Below, one piece after another: positions 22,575 through 34,357 of a DNA stretch of 64,000 bases. Made by a program: the position numbers and the translations under genes. This DNA comes from Calamus simplicifolius (lineage: Eukaryota > Streptophyta > Magnoliopsida > Arecales > Arecaceae). The notes below the pieces were generated by a model. The model searched no databases and was not told where the DNA came from. It was given only the letters and a program-made list of their open reading frames with translations. The stretch spans positions 31,227-95,226 of the forward strand of contig UESW01000098.1 of NCBI GenBank assembly GCA_900491605.1, written 5' to 3'. How positions within the stretch are numbered: position 1 is the first letter of the stretch; each line of letters opens with the position of its first letter.

Positions 22575-23130
22575 CATCCTAGCTGAAACGGGCCCATGCA
22601 TGGGCCCGTTTCGTTACAAGAAAGTAAAATGGATAAGGTCCACACCAACTTAGGTCATCACAGCTCAAAAAGGGATCCAATTGGTGCCTTGTTCTTCTTA
22701 CTTTACTACATATAAACCACTTAACCAACTCCCAATTATCCGATGTGGAACAATTGGGAGGGGCATCACAATCTACCCCCTTAACAGATGCGACGTCATC
22801 GTCACTAGGGGTAATTGATCATAACCATCAGGCAGGCAGGATTCTAGAGGTGGCCCCCACAGGTTCAAGAGGTGGCTCCCATCCCCATATGGATGTAGCA
22901 CTTTGCCCTGTGTGGCACTTAGCTCCTGCACTTCCGACTGGTGCATGGCTCTTATACCATATTGTAACGATCCGGGCCCACGGGCCGTTTCATTACAAGA
23001 AAGCAAGACGGACAAGGTTCACACCAATTGGATCCCTTTTTGGGCTGTGATGGCTCAAGTTGGTGTGAACCTTATCCGTCTTGCTTTCTTGTAACGAAAC
23101 GAGCCTATGGGCCCGGGCCGTTATACTAGC
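22575..23130 (-). mobile_element. TRIM-like small LTR element with palindromic LTR sequence
   Basis: The right copy begins TGTAACGATCCGGGCCC at 22963. It is preceded at about 22946-22958 by GCTCTTATACCA, a near match to the complement of initiator tRNA-Met (a primer-binding site for a minus-strand element). The left copy (about 22575-22771) ends GGGAGGGGCATCA and is followed by CAATCTACCCCCTTAA, a polypyrimidine-tract complement. No coding region fits in the roughly 190-base interior, as in TRIM elements. The right copy folds on itself: its 58-base arms at about 22973-23030 and 23060-23118 are inverted repeats. Confidence 0.55.
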
Positions 23131-24947
23131 ATTAATGAAATAGTTTGTTGCTTATATCTGGAGAAGATTGGAATTTCTTATTTGAGATTGGACGGAGCTT
23201 ACTTCTATCAAGGTGGCTCAAAATGGTGCTAGTTCCTATATAACATGGGGTACGGGGACTTGGGTTCTTTTCTCGTGGAGCAAGCTTTATTGAGCAAATT
23301 ACTGAGTTCTGGTTCGAGACTTGAACACCTGTTACTCTTCTCTGACTTAAATATATCTTTATATCGACGGTCATCCGTCCGCATAATCGGAGAGCATGCA
23401 ATATTTGAATTAAGATAGAAAAAAGGGGAATAAAGTTAAACTCGGGGCTCCTTTACAAGCCTTTGATGTAAGTTACTATTGACTTCTCTAACGTAATATT
23501 GTTTAATAATAATAAAGAATCATAAAAAAAGTTACTTTAAAGTTGATTGTCTTGACTGACGAGTATTGCTACCACTAATGTATCCATATTTGATATATAA
23601 TCTCAGATTAGGCTATGCAACCTTGAGCCAGCCACGTATTGTAGTGCTGAAAACTACATCAGCAACTTATTCAGATTTTTATTTTCTGATCTAAAATGTG
23701 TATTTAGTTGTCTTAGATATTGTAAACTGTTGCAGACATTCATGTGTTCATGATGTAAAAAGAAGCGAGAAGCCAGTGACGTAAGCGCCCACAAACGATT
23801 TAATTGCCTCTCCCTTGTGGTTTTGAAGCCATGTTGATTTCTAGGATCTACACGCGCTTCAACTCTCATGTTCAAGGAAAATATTCGGCTAATGGTTCCA
23901 GAAATCGTTTGTTTTTTCTTTTGCTTTCTTTTTTGGTAGACAAATTTTTTTTTCTTCTTGGCCATCTCAAGAACTGAAGGGATACTGTTCAACATTTTTA
24001 TTCTCATTTTTTTTGAGTCATAGGCCTACCTAATCAACGAATGAGTGAGCATAATTTAGCATAATTTATTCAGTAGCACAATAATATACTCTTAACAATA
24101 CTTTCATTATATCAAGCATCAGCGAACCATACCAGCCCTTGCTGGGTTGGAGGTTCAAGGCTTGTGGGCCAGGAATGCATCAACATGCAATGAATGGCAC
24201 CAAAAAAAAGACTTGATGCATCGAAGGGCAATGCAGCAGGTGCGCATTGAGCCTGCAGATTGGCAGCGTATGCATGCTGTTACGCATGTGGTGCGCAATA
24301 AGATTTATTGAGCTTCGGTATTGACGTTATGGTGTATGTCACTCGTAAAAGTCATGAGAATTGTTCAGCCATCAGCGCTCGTATGGGTTGCTATAAACTA
24401 CACTATTCACTGCCTCTTTCATTTTTTTAAATTTAATTTGATTCATTCAATTCATCTTCATGTTTAATTGTTTTTTTAAGTTAATGCTTGGAGCATTACT
24501 CCGCATAAACCAGGTGAGATATCTCTAAGATTTTGAAGAGACTCGATGACGATGACGATGGTGATGGCAATGCTGATGAGGATGGTGATGTGATCATTGC
24601 TCCTGCTGCTGTAGGATTCCACACCCTATCGCTTCCTATGATAATGCCTTTTGAAATAGTCTGTGTCCAATCAAAAGGATTGTGACTTGATTAGTTCGCA
24701 TTTTATTTTGAAAACTAGTTGAATAAGAGAAGCAAGAATGTATATTACGGCATCTAAATTATATAGATAATATATTTCTAATAAGAAGCAACCCACATCA
24801 TATGCGAGATACAAGAGTTTCCTGCTATGGAGATTTAAAGACTTCAAGTTAATTTATATGCATATAAAAGTTATGTTCGCATATCAAACTACCTCTCCTT
24901 GTCCTTTATTTATTCCTCATAAGAAATAACACTCATCATACAAGTTT

Positions 24948-24987
<40 letters not shown>

Positions 24988-25979
24988 CCTTATTGCCCTT
25001 ATTGCAAAAGTTTAAAGGTCTATAGCTCAGTTATACACATAGAACATATGTCTACCTGACTACCCTTGTCCTCCTCCAATAAATAAGTCTAGCCTTTTCA
25101 TTCAACTTTTAGCTCATAGACTTGTTTAATTGATGGTTCATCAAGTCAATTTTTAAAACTTTATTTTAATCACTATTTTACTGTGATAGAATTATTTTAT
25201 TATTGACTTTTATTTTTATTTTTTTATCAAGATACAAAATATTCATACATATCCATTAATCTAAACCTATGAAAATCTAGCAAATAAAAAATCATTATAA
25301 TTGTTATAAAGATTAATAACAATTTTTTATGGAAGCCAGCATAATGGGATTATAGGATTCAGTGTTATCTTTAACTTTGAATAGAGACCTAATATGCAAC
25401 TAGGTTAACTAGCCACTCTCTTTTTATACATTGAAATGCTTTGAAACTATATAACATCAACTATTCATATCATGTTCTGCCTTCGCTAATAGCCAAGCAA
25501 AATTTTCTTCAACAAAATCCAAACTAAAGCACAAAAAACTAGAGTTAAGCTTCTTGATTTCATTATCCCTAATGAAGATAAAAATAAACTGAATTGCATA
25601 TGGTAGGTTTTTGGTATAAACTATTTTATGTTAAAAATAAAAAAAAATTAAATTTATTAAAAACAATCATTCACCTAAGTTGTGCTTGTCAAGCGAGAGA
25701 GGGGGAAACCTTCATTTTTAAATTATTATTTTATATATTTTAGTGTGATGTTTTGAAAAAATAGTAAATAAAATTATAAAATAGTTTATGAATATTTAAG
25801 ATCATAAAGTTTGAGCCAGGGGTTACTGGACCAAGCTTATAAATAAGCTCAAGGTTCAAGGAGATAGCCAATCTAAAATTTATTTTGGAAATGCCCATAT
25901 TTGATACCCTGCTCTATCAAAAGCCTTGGGCCTTCTAAAAAATAGACTAAATCCCTAATTTTCAAGAGGAGCCTCTTCT
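23131..25979. other. AT-rich stretch without recognised gene
   Basis: No convincing coding homology is seen. It contains a degenerate GATGAC/GATGGT trinucleotide stretch near 24543-24600 and a TA microsatellite near 24954-24983. Confidence 0.55.
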
Positions 25980-26240
25980 ATTTCTATTTTTTTATTATTT
26001 TTACTTATTATTCTTTTATTTCTAACTCTCTTTTTTTCTCAACGTATCTGAAGGAGTTGTTGGGTTACACCTTTATGTAATTGTGCTTATGGTAAAAAAT
26101 TTGGATTGAGTCGAATTGTTAAACCTTAAGAATAAATTATTGTACCTTAGGATAGATTACCTACAACCTACATAAAGAGGTAAAAATCGACCTTAAAGTA
26201 ATGTCTTACATGCCTTAATCAAGGCAAGATTATATTCTAT
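25980..26240 (+). repeat. Diverged copia LTR fragment related to the copia X LTR
   Basis: From about 26045 the sequence ATCTGAAGG...TTGTTGGGTTACACC...GTAATTGTGC and the following 190 bases match 11588-11755 in order, ending at a shared GGCAAGATT/AGCAAGATT. It has many transitions, as expected for an old methylated copy. Confidence 0.6.
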
Positions 26241-26599
26241 TTTTATGTCTATATTTTCTATTATTAGTATTTCAACTTCTAGCATTTTTAGGTATTTCTA
26301 CCAATAGTAAGGATTAGTTTTCTTTCACTAGAAATTACTAGAAAATTTTTTAATTTCAATTATTAGGGTAAATTAATTGATAAAAATTCTTTTGCTCTAA
26401 AAAATATTATTAATTAGTTTATGTTTTCCTTAATAAAATGGTGCTATATATTTTTAAAAATCTATCTTCAAAAAAAATTAAAAAGTTTTCACTTCGTTGA
26501 CATCCATGTAGAATTAATTAAAAGAAATTAGCTTTGAATTTGTTGCAGAAAATTTGTTAAAAAAATCTACTGAATAAATAAAAAATGATTTTCAATGGT

Positions 26600-27300
26600 A
26601 GCTCCTTTCCTCATTAATTCAATCTTCCTATGGTAGCAGTCCTTCGCCACATAATTAGTCTTTCTAGATGAGAAGCAGAATGCTTCCCTCTTTTTTTTTG
26701 ACTTATGATTTGATCCATTCGGATTTGACTAGTTTTCCGGAGGTTTGGATAATCAGTTAGATCTAGATTAGAAGTTCTTCCCAAAATCTTTTCCCTAGGT
26801 TTGAATTGACTTGGGGTTGAACTTGCCTCGGTTAGGTGGATCTTAGGTCCAGAAACAAGGTTTTTCTTGAGCTTAAGCTGATGTTCTTCATCAATTTTAA
26901 TAAAGTTAATCACTTCTGTTAGGATCAAGTCATCAAACTTGTGGCTTAGCTTTCACAAAAAGGTTGATCAAGAAGGTGAAAGGGCATCGGATAAGGGTTG
27001 GACCTCATAACTTTTAGAAAATTTATAGTCGGTTAATTTAACCTTTTTAAAAAATCTTAGAATTCATGAATTTAAATACTAATGGGTTTGAAATCCTTGA
27101 TTATATACTTTTAGAATTTTGAGATGATGAGCTAGTCCAGATCAACATTATACATCCTATATTTAGCCTTAAAGGCATTCTATAGTTCCTTAGTAGTTTA
27201 GTAGTAAGATAAACATCATAAAGTTATCAAAAAGGACATTTAAAGTTCTATGTTATAATGGAAATCAATCTCTAAGGGTTTATGTTGAAGAGGATGAAGT
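26600..27300 (-). pseudogene. Copia gag relic, minus strand
   Basis: Reading right to left, ELWNAFKAKYRMYNVD-like sequence is visible near 27200-27150 and a degenerate QDFLKRLN-like block near 27060. The open segment 26928-26614 has HQLKLKKNLVSGPKIHLTEA. A decayed CCHC knuckle follows near 26690-26640 (CFSSRKTNYVAKDC, with one Cys and the His replaced). The arrangement is that of a Tork-like copia gag. It has the opposite orientation to the copia LTR fragment on its left, so it is a separate insertion. Confidence 0.6.
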
Positions 27301-27849
27301 CTCAATTGGACTGAAGGAACTTGGTTGAAAACTAGATTTAGGATTTAGAAATTCTATAGAATAAAATAACCCTAAAATGGTAAGCTAGTATTTTGCTTGA
27401 TTTGTTACCTCCTAAAAAAAGACCTGCTAAATTTTTTAGGTTTGATTGCATTAAAGTCATCCGACCTCATTTTATGAGAGTGTTGGTTGCTTATAATTGG
27501 TTATGCACAATATAAGTTTGAAGAATTCAGTCTCATAGTTTGGGTTTTTAAATTAGTGACTTTAAAATAATTTTTAGATTTTAAATTAAAATTTAAATAC
27601 AAAAATTTAAATTTAATAATTTAAAATCTAGAAACTATTTGCAATAAATAAAGTAACCACTAAGGAAATTAATTTAATATGATCGAAAGTGGTGCCAAGC
27701 ATTCTTTAGGTCAGTAAATATAAAACCCAAACGTAACTTAATCTAATCTTCTTATGATTGGTGACTTGATTAAGAAGCTAATGTTCATATTTGTTTCTGA
27801 TCGCTCATGATTATTCACCTTTTATGAATCAACACTACTACAAAAAGTT

Positions 27850-28310
27850 AAATAGACTATAGTAGGTTTTAGGAAAAAGATTACGTTTTTCATAAAAAAA
27901 TGTAGTCTTATATTTTCACAAATTAAAAGACTACATCTTTTATTTAAAACGTAGTCTTAAATTATCTGAAAATATAAAAAGACTATATTTTTAATTAAGA
28001 TGTAGTCTTATATTATATGATAATATAAAAAGACTACGTTTTTAAATAATACGTAGTCTTATATTATTTGATAATATTTTTAGACTACGTTTTTAATTCA
28101 GACGTAGTCTTATATTATTCGATAATATAAAGACTATATTTTTAATATTTTATAATATAAAGACTACATTTTTAATTAAGACGTAGTCTTATATTATCTA
28201 ATAATATAAAAAGACTATGTTTTAATATTTTATAATATAAAATACTACATTTTTAATTAAGACGTAGTCTAATATATTTTAATTAAGATGTAGTCTAATA
28301 TAATTTTTTT
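27850..28310. repeat. Left subterminal repeats of the CACTA element
   Basis: Repeated hairpin units combine AGACTACGTTTTTAA with AAGACGTAGTCTTATATTAT, spaced about 55-65 bases. CACTA ends of this type are where TNP1/TNPA-like proteins bind. The same words recur at 37798-38066. Confidence 0.85.
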
Positions 28311-28430
28311 GCTCTTAATTCACTTCCCTTCTTTTTCTAAACGAAACCATCGCCATACCCAAAATCAAATTTTTTCCTTTCATTCGCAGTTTTGTTCTAG
28401 AGTTTCATTTGTGGAGACCCCACCGCCCAC

Positions 28431-29199
28431 CGCTCAGTTTGGCTTCCACTAGCCGTCCCCATCGCCGTCTCCCGAACCTTCATTTTCGTCTACCTCCCCT
28501 TCGTCATCTCCGCCCCCATCCTCACCTTCTTGGGCATCCACTGTCGCGTCGCCACCCCCTCCCCTTCCCCTCCAAAGCCCGACAACTACTCCCAAAGTAC
28601 TCAACCCACGGCCAGCTCTACGTCTGCAACCACCGCACCCTCTTGGACCACTCTACATCTCCGGCACCCTCCAACGCCATGTCACCGCCAACACCTACAG
28701 CATCAGCCACGTCTCGGAGTTGCTCTCTCCCATCAAAACCATCCGGCTGTCGCGCAACCGGGAGGCCGACAAGGTGACGATGGAGTCGGTCCTCAGACAA
28801 GGAGACCTTGTGGTGTGCCCCGAGGGGACTACGTGCCGCGAGCCTCACCTCCTCCACTTCAGCCCCCTGTTCGCCGAGGTAAGCCACGAGGTGGTGCCGG
28901 TCGCTTTGCAGGTGCATGTCGACATGTTCTACGGCACCACCGCGAGTGGCTTCAAAGGTTTGGATCCACTCTATTTCACCATGAATCCATTCCCATGGTA
29001 TGTGCTGGAGTTCATGGAGAAGGTGCCCACTGGTTCCATCGATGGGAAGGAGTGCAGTAGCCGTGAGGTGGCGAACTACGTTCAGGAGAAGATAGGCAAG
29101 GCGTTGGGATTTGAGTGCACACCCCTGACAAGAAGGGATAAGTATTTGATGCTTGCAGGCAATGAAGGGATAATTGATGCAGAAGCAAAGCGTATGTGA
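28431..29199 (+). pseudogene. Captured glycerol-3-phosphate acyltransferase catalytic exon
   Basis: This is the C-terminal acyltransferase half of a plant GPAT, the enzyme class that acylates glycerol-3-phosphate for cutin, suberin or storage lipid at the ER. The first segment (SVWLPLAVPIAVSRTFIFVY, then LPFVISAPILTFLG) is the membrane-adjacent start. After a frameshift near 28600 the H-x4-D motif appears as YVCNHRTLLD. A second shift near 28665 leads into a long open stretch, 28720-29199, with GDLVVCPEGTTCREP, FSPLFAEV, ALGFECTPLTRRDKYLMLAG and a stop at 29197-29199. The N-terminal phosphatase-like half is absent. The catalytic residues look intact but two frameshifts break the exon. It lies inside the CACTA, so it is a transduplicate. 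Confidence 0.9.
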
Positions 29200-29244
29200 G
29201 CTAAGATGAATATTATATTAAGTTCTTGGATGGATGCATGCATG

Positions 29245-29249
29245 GATGC
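29245..29249. repeat. Target-site duplication GATGC of the nested Tat derivative
   Basis: GATGC occurs at 29245-29249 and again at 36395-36399, directly flanking the two LTRs. The insertion lies 46 bases after the GPAT stop codon. Confidence 0.93.
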
Positions 29250-30825
29250 TGTTGCCGCTGAAATCTGTCCTCCGGCTCGGGCGCGATCGGGCTGCAGCGC
29301 GGGCTCCCTCCTAGGCGGACCTGCAAGACAGTCCTCACGCGAGAGGCATTGGGGGTGGCCCTCTGCGGAAGACCCTCCGACGCCCAAGTCAGTGGAGACC
29401 AGCAATCAACAAATATGGGGAGAAGGATCCCCCAGGAAGAGTTCCTCCGAGCTCTTGTGGAAGCTTTCATGGCGGAGTGTAAGAACTGCGAATGAAAAAT
29501 GGGCGTATAATAGCCGTATCTGAGAGGCTTGAGGGTGGTAGTATTTATAGGCGGTCACCTGACTTCTTGGACGTGCTCTGGATGAGGTCTGAAAGTTGTT
29601 GGGATTCGAAACGGATTCGAATCAGGTTGTTACAGGGCCGGTAGGATCCATATCTGGTTAGTTAGAGGATCGACGGCTGGGAGGCGGGGAGAGCTGGCCG
29701 ATGGCTCGAGACTCAGTGGCTGCGTGGTTCCTAGGCCACTATTGTAGGTCCTAGGCCACGTTTTGGTATGATTCCTTGTTTGGAATCTTTTTCTGTTACA
29801 GTGAATTTGAACTCTCCCGTGCCAGATTCCGCAGAGGTGTTGTGGTTCAGTCATCATGGCTGGCAGAGGTAGGTGCCGAGGCATAAAGGGCGAACGTGGC
29901 AGCCATAAATGCCTTAATGCAAGGAAGAAAATAAGGCATTGAATGCCTTAAAGCAGGTGGATATATGTGGCCTTTATGAGGTCATAAATGCCTTGATGCA
30001 AAAGACATGGCGTGGTTGCGGAGGCCGAACTATATTTGCCGAGGCATGTTGGCCGAGCTATGCTGGTTGAGCTATGCTGAAGCTGGCTGATGCTGAGGCT
30101 GGCCGAGCTATGTTGGCCGAGCTATGTTGGCCGAGCTATGTTGAAGCTGGCTGAGGCTGAGGCTGGCCGAGCTATGCTGGCCGAGCTATGTTGGCCGGGC
30201 TATGCTGAAGCTGGCTGAGGCTGAGGCTGGCCGAGCTATGCTGGCCGAGCTGTGGTGGCCGAGCTATGCTGAAGCTGGCTGAGGCTGAGGCTGGCCGAGC
30301 TATACTGGTCGAGCTATGGTGGCCGAACTATGCTGAAGCTGGCTGAGGCTGAGGCTGGCCGAGCTATACTGGCCGAGCTATGCTGAAGCTGGCTGAGGCT
30401 GAGGCTGGCCGAGCTATGCCGGCCGAGCTATATTGGCCGAGGTATATTTACCAATGCATGTTTGCCGAAGTGTATTTGCCGAACTATATTGTCGAACTAT
30501 ATTTGCCGAGGCATGTTGGCCGAACTATACTTTCTCCTCTCTTTTTATTCCATTAAATGCTGGCCAAGTCATTATGACCGTTTCTGCATCATTGAATGCT
30601 CTGGCTTATTGATTTGACGGATATTAATGAGGGAGCCCTTGGGAGAACCCACGTACATGACGTGACACTTTTTTCCCTCTTGTTCTCTTTCTTCATTATG
30701 AGGAGACTCTTGTTGCTAGAATGTCGCGCCAACAGGCCAGCTAGCAACCAGGGCATTTGGACTGGGCGTGACCCCATCGCCGATGTGAGTGGTCAACAAT
30801 GCAATGACGATTTTATCCCTCATCA
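29250..30825 (-). repeat. 3' LTR of the Tat derivative (1,576 bp)
   Basis: It begins TGTTGCCGCTGAAATCTG and ends TTTATCCCTCATCA in plus orientation. It matches 34893-36394 nearly base for base except for array copy number. A minus-strand TATA box (TATAAATAC) lies near 29541-29549. At about 30040-30450 it holds an array of GGCCGAGCTATG and GAAGCTGGCTGAGGCTGAG units with more copies than the sister LTR. Confidence 0.92.
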
Positions 30826-30842
30826 CATGCCCCCCACTCCCT
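30826..30842 (-). promoter_or_regulatory. Polypurine tract of the Tat derivative
   Basis: The minus strand reads AGGGAGTGGGGGGCATG immediately before the 3' LTR start TGATGAGGG, the expected site for plus-strand DNA priming during reverse transcription. Confidence 0.75.
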
Positions 30843-31079
30843 AGTTCGAAGTGTAATTTCAGATATAGGGAGTAGAATTCTGGAGCAATCTTATTTAGGG
30901 GATGTGTCATTCGATCCTCTATAGAGGAAGTATTTATCTCTGTGTAGGTTAGAGAAAGGCCTGGGCGGCCCTCTTGCTGAAGTAAAATAAGGTGCTTTAG
31001 TTGCACTAGAGTGTCCGAGAAATTATCCGGCTGGGAGGAAGCTTTAGTGCTGTATCACTCGGATTGGCCGAGGCTGTAG

Positions 31080-33390
31080 AAATATATCACCCAGTCTTCG
31101 GCCGAGGCTTTTGATAATAAGAGATGCACTCCGGCTTTGGCCGGGGCTTTTGAAGATCAATAAGAAATTCCCTCCGGCTTTAGCCGAGGGTTCCGACATG
31201 TCACTCAGTCTTGGCCGAGGTTTCTGTTAATAGGTGATGCCCTTCAGCTCTGGCCGAGGCTTTTGATAATAAGAGATGCACTCCGGCTCTGGCCGGGGCT
31301 TTTGATAATAAGAGATGCACTCATGCTCTGGCCGGGGCTTTTGAAGATCAATAAGAAATTCCCTTCGGCTTTAGCCGAGGGTTTCGACATGTCACTTGGT
31401 CTTGGCCAAGGTTTCTGTTAATAGGTGATGCCCTTCGGCTCTGGCCGAGGCTTTTGATAATAAGAGATGCACTCCGGCTCTGGCCGGGGCTTTTGATAAT
31501 AAGAGATGCACTCCGGCTTTGGCCGGGACTTTTAATAATAAGAGATGCACTCCGGCTCTGGCCGGGGCTTTGATAATAAGAGATGCACTCCGGCTCTGGC
31601 CGGGGCTTTTAATAATAAGAGATGCACTCCGGCTCTGGCCGGGGCTTTTAATAATAAGAGATGCACTTTGGCTCTGGCCGGGGCTTCTGGTAATAAGAGA
31701 TGCACTCCAGCTCTGGCCGGGGCTTTCAGTAATGAGAGATGCACTCCGGCTCTGGCCGGGGCTTTCGATAATGAGAGATGCACTCCGGCTCTGACCGGGG
31801 CTTACGCACTTTGGCTCTGGCCGGGGCTTTTTATGACCGTTTCTCATTGTAACTTTCAAGGAGAGTTTAAAAAAAATTTCGCAGGCCTTAAAAACTGAAC
31901 TTAATTCAATGAATAAAAATGGGTCTAGAAAGAGCATACTTTTATGGATGAATTTATTACTCGGTTGTTGCCGAGCCTTCAGAAATATATCACTCGGTCT
32001 TTGGCCGATGCTCTGGAAATTTATTACTCGGTTGTTGCCGAGCCTTTAGAAATATATTACTCGGTTGTTACCGAGCCTTCTCAAGATGCTACTCGGTTGT
32101 AATCGAGGCTTCCAAATATAATTGCTGCTTGGTTGTAACCGAGGCTTCAAATAATAAATTACTCGGTGATGTCAAGCCTTCCAAGATGTTACTCGATTGT
32201 AACCGAGCCTTCAAAATATTGTTTGCTACTCGGTTGTGACCGAGGCTTCAAATAATAAATTACTCGGTGTTGCCGAGCCTTCCCAAGATGCTACTCGGTT
32301 GTAACCGAGGCTTCCAAATAATAAATTACTCGGTGTTGCCGAGCCTTCAAAGAATTACTCGATGTTTCCGAGCCTTCAAGATTAATAACAAACTTCCTCA
32401 GCTTTTAGCCGAGGGTTCTGATATGTCACTCGGTCTTGGCCAAGGTTTTAGATAAATAGGAGATGCACTCCGGCTCTGGTCGAGGCTTTTGGTAATAAGA
32501 GATGCACTCTGGCTCTGGCCGGGGCTTACGCACTTCGGCTCTGGCCGGGGCTTCCAATAGTGAGAGATGCACTCCGGCTCTAGTCGGGGCTTTCGATAAT
32601 GAGAGATGCACTCCGGCTCTGACCGGAGCTTACGCACTTCGGCTCTGGCTGGGGCTTCTGGTAATAAGAGATGCACTCCGGCTCTGGCCGGGGCTTTCAG
32701 TAATAAGAGATGCACTCCGGCTCTGACCGGGGCTTATGCACTTTGGCTCTGGCCGGGGCTTCCAATAGTGAGAGATGCACTCCGGCTCTGGCTGGGGCTT
32801 CCGATAATGAGAGATGCACTCTGGCTCTGACCGGGGCTTACGCACTTTGGCTCTGGCCGGGGCTTCTGGTAATAAGAGATGCACTCCGGCTCTGGCCGGG
32901 GATTTCAGTAATAAGAGATGCACTCCGGCTCTGGCCAGGGCTTCCAATAATGAGAGATGCACTCCGGCTCTGGCCGGGGCTTCCGATAATAAGAGATGCA
33001 CTCGGCTCTGACCGGGGCTTACGCACTTCGGCTCTGGCCGGGGCTTCTAGTAATAAGAGATGCACTCTGGCTCTGGCCGGGGCTTTCAGTAATAAGAGAT
33101 GCACTCCGGCTCTGGCCGGGGCTTCCAATAATGAGAGATGCACTCCGGCTCTGGTCGGGGCTTCTGATAATGAGAGATGCACTCCGGCTCTGACCGGGGC
33201 TTACGTACTTCGGCTCTGGCCGGGGCTTCTGGTAATAAGAGATGCACTCCGGCTCTGGCCGGGGCTTCCAATAATGAGAGATGCACTCCGGCTCTGGCCA
33301 GGGCTTCCGGTAATAAGAGATGCACTCTGGCTCTGGCCGGGGCTTCCAATAATGAGAGATGCATTCCGGCTCTGGCCGGGGCTTCAGAGA
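31080..33390. repeat. 39-bp tandem array with 26-bp interruptions
   Basis: The unit AGATGCACTCCGGCTCTGGC + CGGGGCTTTTAATAATAAG is 39 bases long, as measured at 31581 to 31620. At intervals a short 26-base unit containing TTACGCACTT replaces a monomer. These short units are 104 bases apart (32528, 32632, 32736, 32840) or 182 bases apart (32840, 33022, 33204), that is 26 + 2x39 and 26 + 4x39. A different subarray (TACTCGGTTGTAACCGAGGC) occupies 31950-32390. Because 39 is a multiple of three, long open frames occur on both strands; I regard them as artefacts. Confidence 0.93.
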
Positions 33391-33650
33391 TCATTGCTTG
33401 GCCTAGCCGAGGTTCGGAGATTTTGTTGCTCGGCCCAACCGAGGTTTGGAGATTTTTACTTGGCCCTGCTAAGGTTCAGAGAATTTGTTGCTCGGCCCAG
33501 CCGAGGTTCGGAGATTTTTACTTGGCCCTGCCAAGGTTCGGAGATTTTGTTGCTCGGCCTAGCCGAGGTTCAGAGATTTTTACTTGGCCCTGCCAAGGTT
33601 CGGAGATTTCCTATGCAAATAGGCAACTCGGTCGTGCCGAGGATTGGTAA
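33385..33650. repeat. About 62-bp array next to the integrase fragment
   Basis: Units of TTGCTCGGCCCAGCCGAGGT + TCGGAGATTTTTACTTGGCCCTGCCAAGG recur about four times. A diverged single copy of the same motif lies beside the integrase of the other Tat element, near 15580-15640. Confidence 0.8.
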
Positions 33651-33779
33651 GCAGCACCTGTTTCTTTTCACAATCTTTGGCAACATAATGTGTGATGATT
33701 CACGTTGCAAATTACAAAAATACATGCTGACAGGAAGGTATAATAAGGCATATCAAAATGGACTTATAGAGGACATACC

Positions 33780-34210
33780 CTATTGATAATACTTACGGAG
33801 ATTATCCGAGTTCCATGTCCGGGGGACAGACTTTCCGTTTAGATCATGCAGCTTGAAGGTTCCCGGTCTAATGGTCTCCGCTACTTGGTACGAGCCTTCC
33901 CAGTTTGGCGCTAGCTTTCCTTGCTCCAACGGTTTGGAGACAGATGCTTTCCGGAGAACAAGGTCACCGGGCAAGAAAGATCTCCCTTTGACTCTGGAGG
34001 CATGATAGCATCCGCGGATAGGGGGGTCCTATCTCCACGGGGATGACAGCTTCTACGCCGAAGGCCATCCGGAACGGGGTCTTGCCTGTGGGAACTCTCT
34101 GTGTGGTGCGGTAGATCCACTGGCCGAGGTTGAAGCTAGACGTTGGACTTCTATGAAGCATGGAGTCAAGAACTCCTTGTCTTGGCTTTATGACGCCATC
34201 CTTCCTCACG
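33780..34210 (-). pseudogene. Integrase C-terminal fragment (Tat derivative)
   Basis: Visible blocks are VPTGKTPFRMAFGVEAVIP (about 34105-34050), then LPGDLVLRKASVSKPLEQGK and LAPNWEGSYQVAETI at 33974-33780, ending in WNSDNLRKYYQ before a stop. It matches the integrase end of the Tat element at 15790-16200. A deletion of tens of codons joins the two blocks near 34020. The catalytic core is missing. Confidence 0.88.
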
Positions 34211-34233
34211 CAAAAGGTGCCTAGGGGGCAATG

Positions 34234-34357
34234 CGGCAGCCATAAATGCCTTAATGATGGAAGGAGATAAGGCATTAAATGCAGGTAGATGCACATGGCC
34301 TTTATGAGGCCATAAATGTCTTGGTGCGCATAGCGCGGCTATGGAAGCCGATCTATT
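34234..34357 (-). repeat. LTR-derived fragment inside the Tat derivative
   Basis: GGCAGCCATAAATGCCTTAA and the following roughly 115 bases match the element's own LTR at 35551-35680 and 29900-30025. The fragment sits exactly between the gag remnant and the integrase remnant, at the internal deletion junction. Confidence 0.8.

Noticed and set aside
22575..23130. Cassandra TRIM with a 5S rRNA promoter
   Set aside because: The Met primer site and size fit, but no 5S-like internal promoter boxes are visible in the LTR-like parts.
24543..24610. Asp-rich coding stretch
   Set aside because: It looks like a degenerate trinucleotide microsatellite without an extended open frame.
28409..28777. A 122-codon open frame as a separate gene
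   Set aside because: It crosses the GPAT in mostly the wrong frame; only the YVCNHRTLLD stretch is genuine GPAT coding sequence.
31392..31937. Minus-strand open frame of 181 codons with PARAGVHLLL repeats
   Set aside because: Same array artefact, read on the other strand.
32710..33786. A 358-codon plus-strand open frame with Ala/Leu/Arg repeats
   Set aside because: It lies in the 39-base tandem array; the period is divisible by three, so open frames arise on both strands and the frame changes at each 26-base unit.
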